A stretch of DNA of 64,000 nt, from the NCBI RefSeq assembly GCF_007827045.1, contig NZ_RPFW01000001.1, positions 1,216,519-1,280,518 on the forward strand, in the 5' to 3' direction. The translations under genes and the position numbers were made by a program. Position 1 is the stretch's first letter. Every line of letters starts with the position of its first letter. The notes beneath the pieces are model-generated. The model was not told the DNA's origin. It saw only the letters and a program-made list of their open reading frames with translations, and searched no databases. Shown here one piece after another: positions 34,941 through 43,114 of this stretch. The DNA comes from Trebonia kvetii. Lineage in GTDB: Bacteria; Actinomycetota; Actinomycetes; Streptosporangiales; Streptosporangiaceae.

Positions 34941-36404
34941 ATGACCGGGTTCCTGCCGCGCGGCCCGCGGCGGCTGGCGGGTCACGTACCCGGCCTGGCG
35001 GCGGCGACGGCGCTCGGGCTGCTGTCCGTCGCCGCCTGCACGTCGGCGCCGCCGTCCGGCGGTGGCGGAGCGCCGGCGGGGGCGACCGCGGGCGCCTCGG
35101 CCGGGGTCACCGGCGCGGCGACGGCAGGCGCCTCGGCCGGTCCCACGGCCGCCGCGAGCCCGGTGGCGGGCCCGTCCGCCGCGGACTGCGACTCCGTGGC
35201 CACCTGCTACACCCCGCGGCAGCTCCAGGTGGCCTACGGCGTCAAGCCGCTGCTCGACCGCGGGATCGACGGGCGCGGCGAGACCGTGGTGCTTCCCGAG
35301 CTCGCCGAATCGGCGCCGAACCCGCCCCTGGTCACCGATATGCGGCAGGACATGGCGGCGTTCGACGCGACGTTCGGCTTGCCGGCCGCGCCGATGCGGG
35401 TCGACTCCAGCCTCGTCCGCACGCCATCCCCCTGGCTGGCCTTCGGCGAGGAGGTGCTCGACGTCGAGATGGTGCACGCGCTCGCCCCGGGTGCCACCCT
35501 CGTCATCCTGCTGCTTCCGACGAACTCACTGGACAACACCGCGAACACGGTCGCCGCGGCCGTCGCATCGCTGCGCCGCGGCAGCGCCGAAGGCGACGTG
35601 CTGTCCATCAGCGCCGCCGGCCAGGTCGGCGGCGAGCACTGCGTGAGCCGCGCGCAGGCCGGCAGCGTGAACGCCGCGCTGCAGGCGGCCGCGAGCCGGC
35701 GCGCGACCGTGGTCGCCGCCTCGGGTGACATCGGCGCGGTGGCCGAGCCGTGCGACGTCTACGCGGCGCTGGCCGGCGCCGGCAGCTTCACCCCGGTCAA
35801 GGAGGTCAACCTGCTCGCCTCCGACCCGCTGGTGCTCGGCGCCGGCGGGACCAGCCTCACCGCGAGCCACGCGACCGGCGCCTGGCAGGGCGAGGCTGCC
35901 TGGGGCCTGCCGTACGGCTCGGTCGGCTCGCCGTTCCAGGCCTCTGGCGGCGGGTTCAGCCGCCTGTTCTCGCGGCCTTCCTACCAGGACGGCATCTCCG
36001 CCATCGGCGCCACCCGGGGGGTGCCCGACGTGTCGGCCGACGCGAGCGGCCATGCCGACCTGGCCATGATCCTGCGCAGCGGAAACCAGACCACGGTCCG
36101 CGACGGCGGCGGCACCAGCGCGAGCGCCCCGATCTGGGCCGCGCTCATCGCCCTCGCCGACCAGTACGCCGGGCGCCGGCTCGGCCTCGTCAACCCGGCC
36201 ATCTACCGGATCGCGCACGGTCCCGAGTACCACCAAGCTTTCCACGACATCACCACGGGAAACAATGCCGTGGAGTTCCCGCCCAAGACGATCACCGGTT
36301 ACGCGGCCGGCCCCGGCTGGGACCCGGTCACCGGGTGGGGCAGTCCGGACGCGCGGATACTGGTCCCGCTGCTCGCCAGGTACGCAATCAGCCAGGGAAG
36401 CTAG
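34941..36404 (+). CDS. S53 (sedolisin-type) serine-carboxyl peptidase lipoprotein
   Basis: 487 aa from ATG 34941 (GAGGAGG 5 nt upstream). Lipobox LSVAACTS predicts a lipid-anchored protein, then a Gly/Ala/Ser-rich linker of ~45 residues. The catalytic domain keeps the S53 set: EEVLDVEM (Glu and Asp four apart), the oxyanion Asp in AASGDIGA, the nucleophile in GGTSASAPIWAAL and the Ca-binding DITTGNN. Family members are acid-active endopeptidases. Unusually, no ~180-residue Pro-kumamolisin propeptide precedes the domain; the linker runs straight into CYTPRQLQVAYGV. Possibly processed or constitutively folded in another way. Located directly after the PadR-ABC operon. Confidence 0.85.
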   Translation: MTGFLPRGPRRLAGHVPGLAAATALGLLSVAACTSAPPSGGGGAPAGATAGASAGVTGAATAGASAGPTAAASPVAGPSAADCDSVATCYTPRQLQVAYGVKPLLDRGIDGRGETVVLPELAESAPNPPLVTDMRQDMAAFDATFGLPAAPMRVDSSLVRTPSPWLAFGEEVLDVEMVHALAPGATLVILLLPTNSLDNTANTVAAAVASLRRGSAEGDVLSISAAGQVGGEHCVSRAQAGSVNAALQAAASRRATVVAASGDIGAVAEPCDVYAALAGAGSFTPVKEVNLLASDPLVLGAGGTSLTASHATGAWQGEAAWGLPYGSVGSPFQASGGGFSRLFSRPSYQDGISAIGATRGVPDVSADASGHADLAMILRSGNQTTVRDGGGTSASAPIWAALIALADQYAGRRLGLVNPAIYRIAHGPEYHQAFHDITTGNNAVEFPPKTITGYAAGPGWDPVTGWGSPDARILVPLLARYAISQGS

Positions 36405-36429
36405 GGCCGGCCAGGGAAGCTAGGGCCGG
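36392..36429 (+). repeat. 19-bp perfect tandem duplication across a stop codon
   Basis: CCAGGGAAGCTAGGGCCGG at 36392-36410 is repeated exactly at 36411-36429. The first copy holds the TAG stop of the S53 peptidase gene; the second carries the same stop out of use. Confidence 0.85.
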
Positions 36430-36461
36430 AGGCGCGCCCCAACCAATGGTATAGAAGGACC

Positions 36462-37898
36462 ATGGGGCCGCGTCACCGCCGTGCTGCCGCCAGGCTGAGT
36501 GCCGGAGGGTCGCTGGCGCTGCTTAGCCTGGCGCTCGCCGCCTGCTCGGGGACAGTAAGCCCGGCGGCCCATGGCACGCCGGCTACGTCCGCCAGCGCAT
36601 CGTCGCCTTCTGGTCAGTCGGCAACGCCGGCCGGCCCGGGGACGGCGCCGCCGTCTGACTGGCCGATGTACCACGGCGACCCCTCGCACGGCGGCCTGTC
36701 CTCGTCGATGCCGAACGTGAGCGGCCCGCTCAAGGTCATCGCTTCGGTGAAGCTCGACGGCGCCGTCTACGCGTCACCGATCGTGGCCGGCGGCGTGGTC
36801 GTCGTGGCGACGGAGAACGACTCCGTCTACGCGTTCAACGTCGAGGGCACGCGGCTCTGGCACGTCAAGGTCGCCAGCCCGTCACCCGCCTACCAGCGGG
36901 CCTGCGGCAACATCAGCCCGCTCGGCATCACCGGCACCCCGATCTACAGCGCGAAGACCGGCGACGTCTACCTCGTCGCGGAGCATGGCGGAAAGGTCGG
37001 CCACGACCTGATCGCGCTCGACCTGCGCACCGGCACGGTGCGCTGGCGGAAGAACATCGACCTGCCTGGTCCCGCCCCCGTGGCCATGCAGCAGCGCGGC
37101 GCGCTCGCCATGACCGGCGGACGGGTCTGGGTCTCCTTCGGCGGCCAGTACGGCGACTGCGGCGACTACAAGGGGCGCATCGTCGCCGTCAAGCTCGACG
37201 GCACCGGAAAGCCGGTCGCCTACGACCCGTCCCCGCACCGGGAGGGCGGCATCTGGAACCCGGCGGGCCCGGCGCTCGACTCCGCGGGGAACATGTACGT
37301 GGTCTCAGGGAACGGCTCCACGCTCCCCGGCGCCGCCTACGACCACACCGACTCGGTGCTCGAACTGAACCCGTCGGGGAAGCTGCTCAGCTCGTTCGCC
37401 CCGGCCGACTGGGCCCAGGCCAACGCGGCCGACAACGACCTCGGCTCGGAGGGCGTGGCCCTCGTCGGCACGAAATGGGCGGTGATCGGCGGCAAGTCGG
37501 GCACGGTATACGCGCTGCGGCAGGGGACCCTCGGCGGCATCGGCGGCCAGGTGTCCGCATCGGACATCTGCATGCCCTTCGGCGGCTCGGCCGTCAGCGG
37601 CAGCGTGGTCTACCTGCCCTGCGCGGACGGCGTGGCGGCGGTGCGCGTCGACTCGACGGGCCAGCTGCACGAACTGTGGCAGGCGGACGGCTCGATCGCC
37701 GGCTCCCCGGTCATCGGCGGCGGGCGGGTGTGGTCGCTCGACCAGTTCGGCGGGGTGCTGCACGCGCTCGACCCCGCGAACGGCCGGTCGGTTGAGCAGG
37801 TTTCCGTCGGCGTGACCAGCCGGTTCGCCACGCCGGCGGTCTACGGCAGCCTGGTCCTCGTGCCCACCATGACCGGCGTGACCTTCGTCAAGTCCTAG
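36462..37898 (+). CDS. PQQ-like beta-propeller lipoprotein
   Basis: 478 aa from ATG 36462 (AAGGA upstream). Signal with lipobox LALAACSG; then a Ser/Thr/Pro/Gly-rich linker to ~65; then a propeller: DWPMYHGDPSHGG, VYASPIVAGGVVVVATENDSVYAFN, LIALDLRTGTVRWRKN, GKSGTVYALRQG and AGSPVIGGGRVWSLDQFGGVLHALDP. The DWP.YHGD start and Trp-ended repeats are typical of outer-surface PQQ-like proteins. Cys pairs (about 145-230) may stabilise blades. No dehydrogenase active site. Role at the cell surface unknown; same strand as and 57 bp after the peptidase. Confidence 0.82.
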   Translation: MGPRHRRAAARLSAGGSLALLSLALAACSGTVSPAAHGTPATSASASSPSGQSATPAGPGTAPPSDWPMYHGDPSHGGLSSSMPNVSGPLKVIASVKLDGAVYASPIVAGGVVVVATENDSVYAFNVEGTRLWHVKVASPSPAYQRACGNISPLGITGTPIYSAKTGDVYLVAEHGGKVGHDLIALDLRTGTVRWRKNIDLPGPAPVAMQQRGALAMTGGRVWVSFGGQYGDCGDYKGRIVAVKLDGTGKPVAYDPSPHREGGIWNPAGPALDSAGNMYVVSGNGSTLPGAAYDHTDSVLELNPSGKLLSSFAPADWAQANAADNDLGSEGVALVGTKWAVIGGKSGTVYALRQGTLGGIGGQVSASDICMPFGGSAVSGSVVYLPCADGVAAVRVDSTGQLHELWQADGSIAGSPVIGGGRVWSLDQFGGVLHALDPANGRSVEQVSVGVTSRFATPAVYGSLVLVPTMTGVTFVKS

Positions 37899-37946
37899 CG
37901 GTCGGGGTCAGCCTGCTACGGGCACCAGGTCGGCGACTGACCGTCG

Positions 37947-38591
37947 CTACTCGCCCCAGCGTCCGGCGTGCGTGAGCCGCTCCAGGGTGGTCAGGCCCCC
38001 TTCCTTGCGCTCGCGGATGAGATCGGCGGCGATGGACGGGGGAAGCGCGTTCAGCCGGCCGCGTGCGGCATGCCTGACGATCTCGTCGATCAGCGCGGTG
38101 GCCATGTTCAGCCGGGGGTAACGCTCATGGATCGCCCGCCCCTGCTGGTCGCTGATGAACTCGGAACCGAACCCGAAGTCGATGGCGACGCCGAGCCTGG
38201 TGAGGTACGCGATCGGGCCGCGGCGCTCGGGGATGCCAGGCGTGCTGTGCAGCGCGATCGCCTCCCACACCAGGTCCACGTCGCCGGCGCCGATTCCGTT
38301 GCCGGCCAGGAACGTCGCGGCCATGTCGGCGCCGTCGACCTCGAACCGCTGGGTTCCGCTGGCCAGCGGCGAGGTGCCGAGGTCGTGCAGCACGCAGGCG
38401 TAGAACAGCAGGCCGGGATCGAAGTCCGCGACGGGCCGCATGCCCTCGTGCTCGGCGAGCAGCATGGCGAACAGGTAGCTGCGGATGCTGTGGTTGACAG
38501 CCGGCTCGGTCTCGCAGGCGCGCACGTACTCGACCGCGCTGACCGCTAGTGGCGTGTCTGGCAGGGCGGTAACGGAAGTGGTCGTGTCCAT
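37947..38591 (-). CDS. HD-domain hydrolase-like protein
   Basis: 214 aa from ATG 38591; the open frame continues upstream with Arg-rich sequence that overlaps GlxA and is rejected. The HD superfamily pattern is complete: NHSIRSYLFAMLLAEHEG (first His), LLFYACVLHDLGTSPL (the His-Asp pair), WEAIALHSTPG (later His), and the Asp in VAIDFGFG. It resembles cyanamide-hydratase-like HD proteins, which act on small nitrogen compounds, though substrate is unknown. Divergent from the GlxA regulator with a palindrome between, so probably its target. Confidence 0.85.
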   Translation of the reverse strand: MDTTTSVTALPDTPLAVSAVEYVRACETEPAVNHSIRSYLFAMLLAEHEGMRPVADFDPGLLFYACVLHDLGTSPLASGTQRFEVDGADMAATFLAGNGIGAGDVDLVWEAIALHSTPGIPERRGPIAYLTRLGVAIDFGFGSEFISDQQGRAIHERYPRLNMATALIDEIVRHAARGRLNALPPSIAADLIRERKEGGLTTLERLTHAGRWGE

Positions 38592-38628
38592 GGCACGACA
38601 GTAGCCACGGACGCGCCCTTTCCGGCAG

Positions 38629-38656
38629 TGGCACCATTGCCATAGTTCGCTAGGAT
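38629..38656 (+). promoter_or_regulatory. Divergent operator and -10 in front of the GlxA gene
   Basis: TGGCA-CCAT-TGCCA (38629-38642) is a palindrome. TAGGAT (38651-38656) lies 6 nt before the ATG at 38663 and no ribosome binding site is visible, so a leaderless start is likely. The palindrome is placed to control both the HD gene and glxA. Confidence 0.45.
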
Positions 38657-38662
38657 CGTGCC

Positions 38663-39634
38663 ATGACTGCGTTTCGCCGGCCGCACCGGGTTGCCGTGCT
38701 GACCCTGCCCGGCGTGCTCGCGCTCGACTATGGAATTCCTGTCCAGGCCTTCGGCACCTGGCACGACGATCCGTATGCGCTGACGGTGTGCACCGACTCT
38801 CCCGGCCCGGTGCCAGTCGAGGGCGGCCCGGCGCTGCTGATCGAGCACGGCCTTGACATGCTGGAGCGCGCGGACACGATCGTCGTGCCCGGCCTGGCAC
38901 GCCCGGGATCGCCGCCGGCGCCGGTGCTCACCGCGCTGGCCGCTGCGGCCGGCCGCGGCGCGCGGCTGGTCTCGATCTGCACCGGCGCCTTCGTCCTCGC
39001 CGCCGCCGGCGTGCTCGACGGGCGGCGCGCCACGACCCACTGGGCCTACGCCGCCCGGCTTGCCCGCGAATACCCAGCCGTCACCGTGGAGCCGCGCTCG
39101 CTGTACGTCGACCAGGGCAGCGTGCTGACCTCGGCGGGCGTGGCGGCCGGAATCGACCTGTGCCTGCACATCATCCGCACCGACCTCGGGGCCGCGGCAG
39201 CCAACCAGTGCGCGCGGAACATGGTCGCGGCGCCGCACCGGAGCGGCGGCCAGGCACAGTACATCGACCGCCCGGCCCTGCCCGCGCGCGGCGGCGGGCT
39301 CGACGAGGTGCGCGCCTGGGCGCTCGGCCGTCTGGACGAGCCGCTCACCGTCGACCATCTGGCGCGCCGCGCGTCGCTGTCGCGGCGCACGCTCATCCGC
39401 CGGTTCCACGAGGAGACCGGGCAGCCGCCGATGCGCTGGCTGCTCGACGCGCGCATCGACCGCGCTCGCGAGCTGCTCGAATCCTGCGACGTTCCCATGG
39501 AGACCGTGGCACGCCTGTGCGGGCTCGGCACCACGGCGAACCTGCGGACCCTCTTCAAGCGCCACCTCGGCGTGCCGCCAAGCGCGTACCGTGACACGTT
39601 CCAGGACGCAGTCACCCGAACCCGTTCGGGATGA
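38663..39634 (+). CDS. GlxA-family (DJ-1/PfpI + AraC) regulator
   Basis: 323 aa. N-terminal DJ-1/PfpI-like domain (RVAVLTLPGVLALDYGIPVQAF, ADTIVVPGLARPG, VSICTGAFVLAAAGVLDGRRATTHW with the nucleophile-elbow Cys). C-terminal AraC domain (LTVDHLARRASLSRRTLIRRFHEETGQPPMRWL and CGLGTTANLRTLFKRHLGVPPSAYRDTF). It activates or represses in response to small metabolites. The last codons (TRTRSG and stop) are encoded by a half-copy of the intergenic hairpin repeat, indicating that the repeat landed at or replaced the original stop. Confidence 0.9.
   Translation: MTAFRRPHRVAVLTLPGVLALDYGIPVQAFGTWHDDPYALTVCTDSPGPVPVEGGPALLIEHGLDMLERADTIVVPGLARPGSPPAPVLTALAAAAGRGARLVSICTGAFVLAAAGVLDGRRATTHWAYAARLAREYPAVTVEPRSLYVDQGSVLTSAGVAAGIDLCLHIIRTDLGAAAANQCARNMVAAPHRSGGQAQYIDRPALPARGGGLDEVRAWALGRLDEPLTVDHLARRASLSRRTLIRRFHEETGQPPMRWLLDARIDRARELLESCDVPMETVARLCGLGTTANLRTLFKRHLGVPPSAYRDTFQDAVTRTRSG
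39615..39632. repeat. Half-copy of the CCGTTCGGGAT hairpin repeat
   Basis: CCCGAACCCGTTCGGGAT is identical over 17 of 17 shared bases to the arm at 27476-27492 apart from ends, but no second arm follows. It overlaps the GlxA stop (39632-39634) in the 12-bp gap to the convergent cyclase gene. Confidence 0.75.
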
Positions 39635-39646
39635 TGATCGTCGGTG

Positions 39647-40492
39647 CTACGGCAGCACGGCAAGCGCACGGCCAGGGCCGCCGGTGCCGCCGGCCAGCCG
39701 GATGGGCAGGAACAGGAACCAGGCGCCGCGGGTCGGGACAGCGGTGAGGCCGCCGAGTGCCTCGACGAATGTCATGCCATGCGGCAGCGCCGCGAGGTGG
39801 ACCGGCGCACCGCCCTCGGCCGGCCCGACGGACAGGCCGTCGGTACCGATGCAAGTGATGCCACGTTCCCTGATCAGGCTGATCGTCTCGGGATTCGGCG
39901 CAGGCCAGCCTGGCGCCCGTCCGGCGGTGAGCACGTCGGCACCGTAGGCGCGCCCCTCAGGCAACGGCCGGTACCTGGCATCCCACCCGGTGCGGAACAG
40001 CACGACGTCCCCCAGCCTAAGCATTCCGTGCAGTGACTCGAAGGCGGTCACGTGGTCCGGGGTGATCACCGGACTGTGACCCGGCGCCGCCTGCCCGTCG
40101 AGCCCGCGGACGTCGATCACTGCCGCCGGCCCGCTGGCGGCAAGCAACGGCAGGTCCGCGATGCCAATGCTCCCGGCGGGACCCGCATGCGGCAGCCCGG
40201 AGCCGGGCGGCGGCACGAAATGATTCGGCGCGTCCATGTGCGTGCCTGCGTGTTCGTCGATCACGATCCAGCGGGTCTGGTACGCGCCGCCGCCGGGCTG
40301 CGCATGCACCGGCTGGGCATCATCGGGCCGGTCGTCGAACCATGTCCAGACGGTGGCACGGAACGGCATGTGCCCCGGCCAGGTGCACGGCAGCGTCTCA
40401 TCAAGCGGCAGCGTCAGGTCGGCGACCTGGTGACTGCGGAAGACACCGTCGAGCAGCGCGCCTACGTCCTGCTGAGCGGCTAGTTCGGTCAA
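39647..40492 (-). CDS. Cyclase-family (kynurenine-formamidase-like) metallohydrolase
   Basis: 281 aa. Family metal motif IDEHAGTHMDAPNHFVPP (HxGTHxDxPxH type), then GDVVLFRTGWD and the C-terminal GITCIGTDGLSVGP with HLAALPHGMTFVEALGGL, typical of the KynB/'cyclase' family, which hydrolyses formyl-amides or related bonds with a divalent metal. The N-terminus HQVADLTLPLDETLPCTWPGHMPF is the standard first strand. Cytoplasmic. Convergent with glxA. Its substrate is unknown; no tryptophan-pathway genes are adjacent. Confidence 0.85.
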   Translation of the reverse strand: MTELAAQQDVGALLDGVFRSHQVADLTLPLDETLPCTWPGHMPFRATVWTWFDDRPDDAQPVHAQPGGGAYQTRWIVIDEHAGTHMDAPNHFVPPPGSGLPHAGPAGSIGIADLPLLAASGPAAVIDVRGLDGQAAPGHSPVITPDHVTAFESLHGMLRLGDVVLFRTGWDARYRPLPEGRAYGADVLTAGRAPGWPAPNPETISLIRERGITCIGTDGLSVGPAEGGAPVHLAALPHGMTFVEALGGLTAVPTRGAWFLFLPIRLAGGTGGPGRALAVLP

Positions 40493-40568
40493 CGGACCTC
40501 CTCCTGACCCGGCGGCGTCCAGCGTGGCGCCCGCGACATGCGCATTCCACCACGGACCGGCCGCAAAG

Positions 40569-41249
40569 TCAGCGGAGGTAGCTGACGAGAAGGGCGGCTA
40601 GTTCCCTCGGGTGGCTGAGCGCGACGCAATGGCACCCGGGAATCTCGTCCGCCACCAGGCCCAGGCGCTGCCGCGCCTGCCGCCGCATGAAGGCGGCGCG
40701 GAAGCAGCGGTCGTCCGCGCAGAGGATGAACCTGGTGGGCACGTCCGGCCACGCATCCAGGGGAAATGGCGTGTCCCACACCACCGCGGACTCCCCGCGC
40801 CCGCCCCGGCGCAGCGCCTCCTCGGCCAGCGGACGCGGTACGCCGTTGTAGTAGCAGACGAAGGGGTCGTCGTTGCCGGTCTTGCCGCCGTCGAGCTTGG
40901 CCTGCTCTGCGACGGCCTCCCGGCTGCCGGTGTTGTCCCACCATTGGGCCGGGCTCTCGCCGGAAGCGGGGATCATGCCGGCCAACAGCACAAGCAGCCG
41001 CGCGGGGAGCCTGCTCGCGGCGAGGGTGGCGGTGTAGGCGCCGTAGGACTGGCCGACGATCACCAGGTCGGGCTGGCCGGCGGCTGCCTCGGCCACGGCG
41101 CCGGCGTAGTCGTCGAGGGTGGCGTTGCGGTTGTCGCACGGCAGGTCGGGCGCGACCGTGTCGTGCCCCAGGGCCCGCAGTTCCGGCTCGGTCAGGTGCC
41201 AGTACCAGCTGGTGTCGCTGGCGCCATGAATCAGCACGAAAGTCGCCAT
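40569..41249 (-). CDS. Alpha/beta-fold hydrolase
   Basis: 226 aa from ATG 41249 (GGAAGGG upstream); an in-frame start at 41378 adds unrelated sequence. Pattern FVLIHGASDTSWYWH, VIVGQSYGAYTATLAAS (nucleophile Ser of GQSYG), FILCADDRCF (acid) and CHCVALSHPRELAALL (final His). Resembles the methylesterase/hydroxynitrile-lyase-like branch ('HG...WYWH'). Cytoplasmic small-ester hydrolase; substrate unknown. It lies 76 bp after the cyclase-family start on the same strand. Confidence 0.85.
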   Translation of the reverse strand: MATFVLIHGASDTSWYWHLTEPELRALGHDTVAPDLPCDNRNATLDDYAGAVAEAAAGQPDLVIVGQSYGAYTATLAASRLPARLLVLLAGMIPASGESPAQWWDNTGSREAVAEQAKLDGGKTGNDDPFVCYYNGVPRPLAEEALRRGGRGESAVVWDTPFPLDAWPDVPTRFILCADDRCFRAAFMRRQARQRLGLVADEIPGCHCVALSHPRELAALLVSYLR

Positions 41250-41349
41250 CGGTCCGAGGCCCTTCCCATGGAGGAATTCGGTTCGCCACGCCCACGCTAA
41301 ATCACGCCAAGGACGGACTCGCCGGGTTGCGCCGGAATGTCCGAGGCTC

Positions 41350-41386
41350 GAGCCAGGGTGGCAGCGGTCCTCCGCCACCCTGGCTC
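41350..41386 (-). terminator. 13-bp perfect hairpin after the small membrane-protein gene
   Basis: GAGCCAGGGTGGC (41350-41362) and GCCACCCTGGCTC (41374-41386) around 11 nt, 23 bp past the stop of the small membrane-protein gene and upstream of the hydrolase start. No U-run. Confidence 0.7.
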
Positions 41387-41409
41387 CTCCGGGTTGGCCG
41401 ACGGGACGG

Positions 41410-41604
41410 CTACGGGATCAGTGCGTGCAGCAAGTGCACGACATCCACCGTGCAGGTGATGAATAGGTAGAGGAAGCCGATGATGAGCGCGGCGATCGCG
41501 ATCTTGAGGATCGTCTGCCAGAAGGCAGCAACAACCACCGCGGCGATGACGAGCACGATGAGGGTGGGATTGAGGCCGTGCGAGGCCGAGACGAGAGCCA
41601 GCAT
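41410..41604 (-). CDS. Small membrane protein (64 aa)
   Basis: ATG 41604 has GGGGAG 5 nt upstream; an in-frame ATG at 41670 lacks one. Two hydrophobic stretches: LIVLVIAAVVVAAFWQTILK and IAIAALIIGFLYLFITCTV. A small integral membrane protein with both ends likely on the same side. No family recognised. Terminated by a perfect hairpin. Confidence 0.6.
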   Translation of the reverse strand: MLALVSASHGLNPTLIVLVIAAVVVAAFWQTILKIAIAALIIGFLYLFITCTVDVVHLLHALIP

Positions 41605-41715
41605 GTTCGCTCCCCAATACGCACGACGCACGACGCTGCCACTAGCGCTTTCGCGCAGGGTTGCTAGCATCGATGCATCACGAACAATCAGGTGTGAGTG
41701 CTTGATCCGTGATCC

Positions 41716-41751
41716 GCCGGGCCGATGTCGCTACACGTCGGCCCGGCTTTT
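41716..41751 (+). terminator. Orphan intrinsic terminator
   Basis: GCCGGGCCGA (41716-41725) pairs with TCGGCCCGGC (41738-41747), followed by TTTTGTCT. This is the only hairpin in the window with a real U-run, oriented for plus-strand transcripts. No plus-strand gene ends here: the nearest plus-strand gene upstream ends at 39634. A short RNA from the 41.6-41.75 kb gap is possible. Confidence 0.6.
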
Positions 41752-41880
41752 GTCTGCCCTGGCCGGGCGATGATCCCTTTTGAGGGGGCGCTCTGCAGAG
41801 CGGCAGCCCCAGTGTGCTGACGGTAGCGTCAGCTTTCCCACGAATGGTGTTGCGCATCTGCCCGGGCACCCCTAAGCTGA

Positions 41881-41974
41881 TATAGTTGGTTTATCTTTAC
41901 TGAACTCTACTGAAGTTCAGTTGAGCTTAGAGAGCTTCAGTAGAGTCCTGTATTAATCAGGATAAATACCTGAT
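41881..41974 (+). promoter_or_regulatory. Nested inverted repeats upstream of the XRE/GT-A pair
   Basis: Three overlapping palindromes: ACTGAACT/AGTTCAGT (41899-41921), CTCTACTGAAG/CTTCAGTAGAG (41905-41945, 11 of 11) and ATCAGG/CCTGAT (41956-41974). The word TACTGAA or its complement occurs three times. TATAGT is at 41881-41886. The region is much more AT-rich than its surroundings. It looks like a multi-site operator for the HTH protein downstream. Confidence 0.65.
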
Positions 41975-42032
41975 TCTCAGACCGTCAACCGTTATCGTGG
42001 TGCGTTTGTTTAGCCATTGGAGGTGGCCGGTC

Positions 42033-43112
42033 GTGCACCCTGCTCCACCTGCGGCTCTTGAACTGGCACTCCGCTTGCGATACCTGCGCACTGACCTCTG
42101 GGCGGACAGCAAGCTGACCCAAGCCGCGCTCGCTAAGGCACTTGGGAAGGCAGTTGGGAAGGACAAGGGGTTGTCGCCAGCGACCGTCGCGTCGTGGGAA
42201 AGCACTACCGCTCCGAAGTTGCCGCCTCGCGAGGCCGTGATGGCAGTCGCACAGTTTTTCGCAACCCAACGGTCCCTAGGGCCGGAGCCGGAACTGGTGC
42301 CTATCGACAGCTTCGCCCCCGAGGAAGAGGCAGCGTACAAGGGACTGCTTGAAGACCTGCTGCGGCTGCATTCCGCCGCCCGTGGAGGCACTGCTGGCGA
42401 GATGCCCATCGTGGCCAGGCGGTCGTGGCATTTCAGCGACGACGGGCCGGTTACGCTGGTTTGCCCTCAGTTGCCGAAAAGAGAAGCATCGCCCTTTGCC
42501 GACCCAGGGAACCCGAACTACACGCATCTCGCGGGTTTCGGCGACCTTGACGCGATGGTAGAACTGCATGGTCACGTCCGTGCGGACAACCCATCCATGG
42601 ACGTGTTCTTCAAGGCAGCACCGGAGGTAAAGGCCGACGACCTCTCCGGACATGTCGTGATCATCGGGGGGATCGCCTGGAACGACGTCACGCGACGGCT
42701 CATTGACCTGAGCCAACTGCCGGTCCGGCAGGAAGAGTATTCCGCCCTGCCCACTGGCGAGATCTTCGTGACCCAGGTCAATGACGAGACACGGAAATAC
42801 CTGCCGGTCTTGTCCTCTGAGACGGGCATGCTCATGGAGGATGTGGGCCTGCTGGTCAGGATGCCTAACCCACTAAACTCCAATCGCACGCTCACCATGT
42901 GTAACGGAATTCACAGCCGTGGCGTACTCGGTTCCGTGCGGACGCTGACCGACGCCAGGCTGCGCGAATCGAACGAGCAGTACATAGCGCGGAATTTCTC
43001 GAACAATCAGTTCGGCATCCTCATGCGGGTGCAGGTCATAGCGGGGGAAACATTGACTCCTGATTTCAATACCGCGGGAACGGTGCTCTACCAGTGGCCG
43101 GTTAAGGCCTAG
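42033..43112 (+). CDS. XRE-family HTH protein with uncharacterised C-terminal domain
   Basis: 359 aa from GTG 42033 (GGAGGTGG 6 nt upstream). Residues ~10-85 are an XRE-type helix-turn-helix (LTQAALAKALGKAVG, LSPATVASWEST, REAVMAVAQFFATQ). Residues ~130-359 form one domain: DDLSGHVVIIGGIAWNDVTRRL, then EDVGLLVRMPNPLNSNRTL and TMCNGIHSRGVLGSVRTLTD. These look like a Rossmann-like binding fold with a 'V(I)GG..N' loop, a domain I have seen in unannotated bacterial proteins but cannot name. A signal-sensing or enzymatic role is possible. The next gene starts 2 nt after its stop, so they are co-expressed. The upstream region has three nested palindromes. Confidence 0.7.
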   Translation: MHPAPPAALELALRLRYLRTDLWADSKLTQAALAKALGKAVGKDKGLSPATVASWESTTAPKLPPREAVMAVAQFFATQRSLGPEPELVPIDSFAPEEEAAYKGLLEDLLRLHSAARGGTAGEMPIVARRSWHFSDDGPVTLVCPQLPKREASPFADPGNPNYTHLAGFGDLDAMVELHGHVRADNPSMDVFFKAAPEVKADDLSGHVVIIGGIAWNDVTRRLIDLSQLPVRQEEYSALPTGEIFVTQVNDETRKYLPVLSSETGMLMEDVGLLVRMPNPLNSNRTLTMCNGIHSRGVLGSVRTLTDARLRESNEQYIARNFSNNQFGILMRVQVIAGETLTPDFNTAGTVLYQWPVKA

Positions 43113-43114
43113 GC

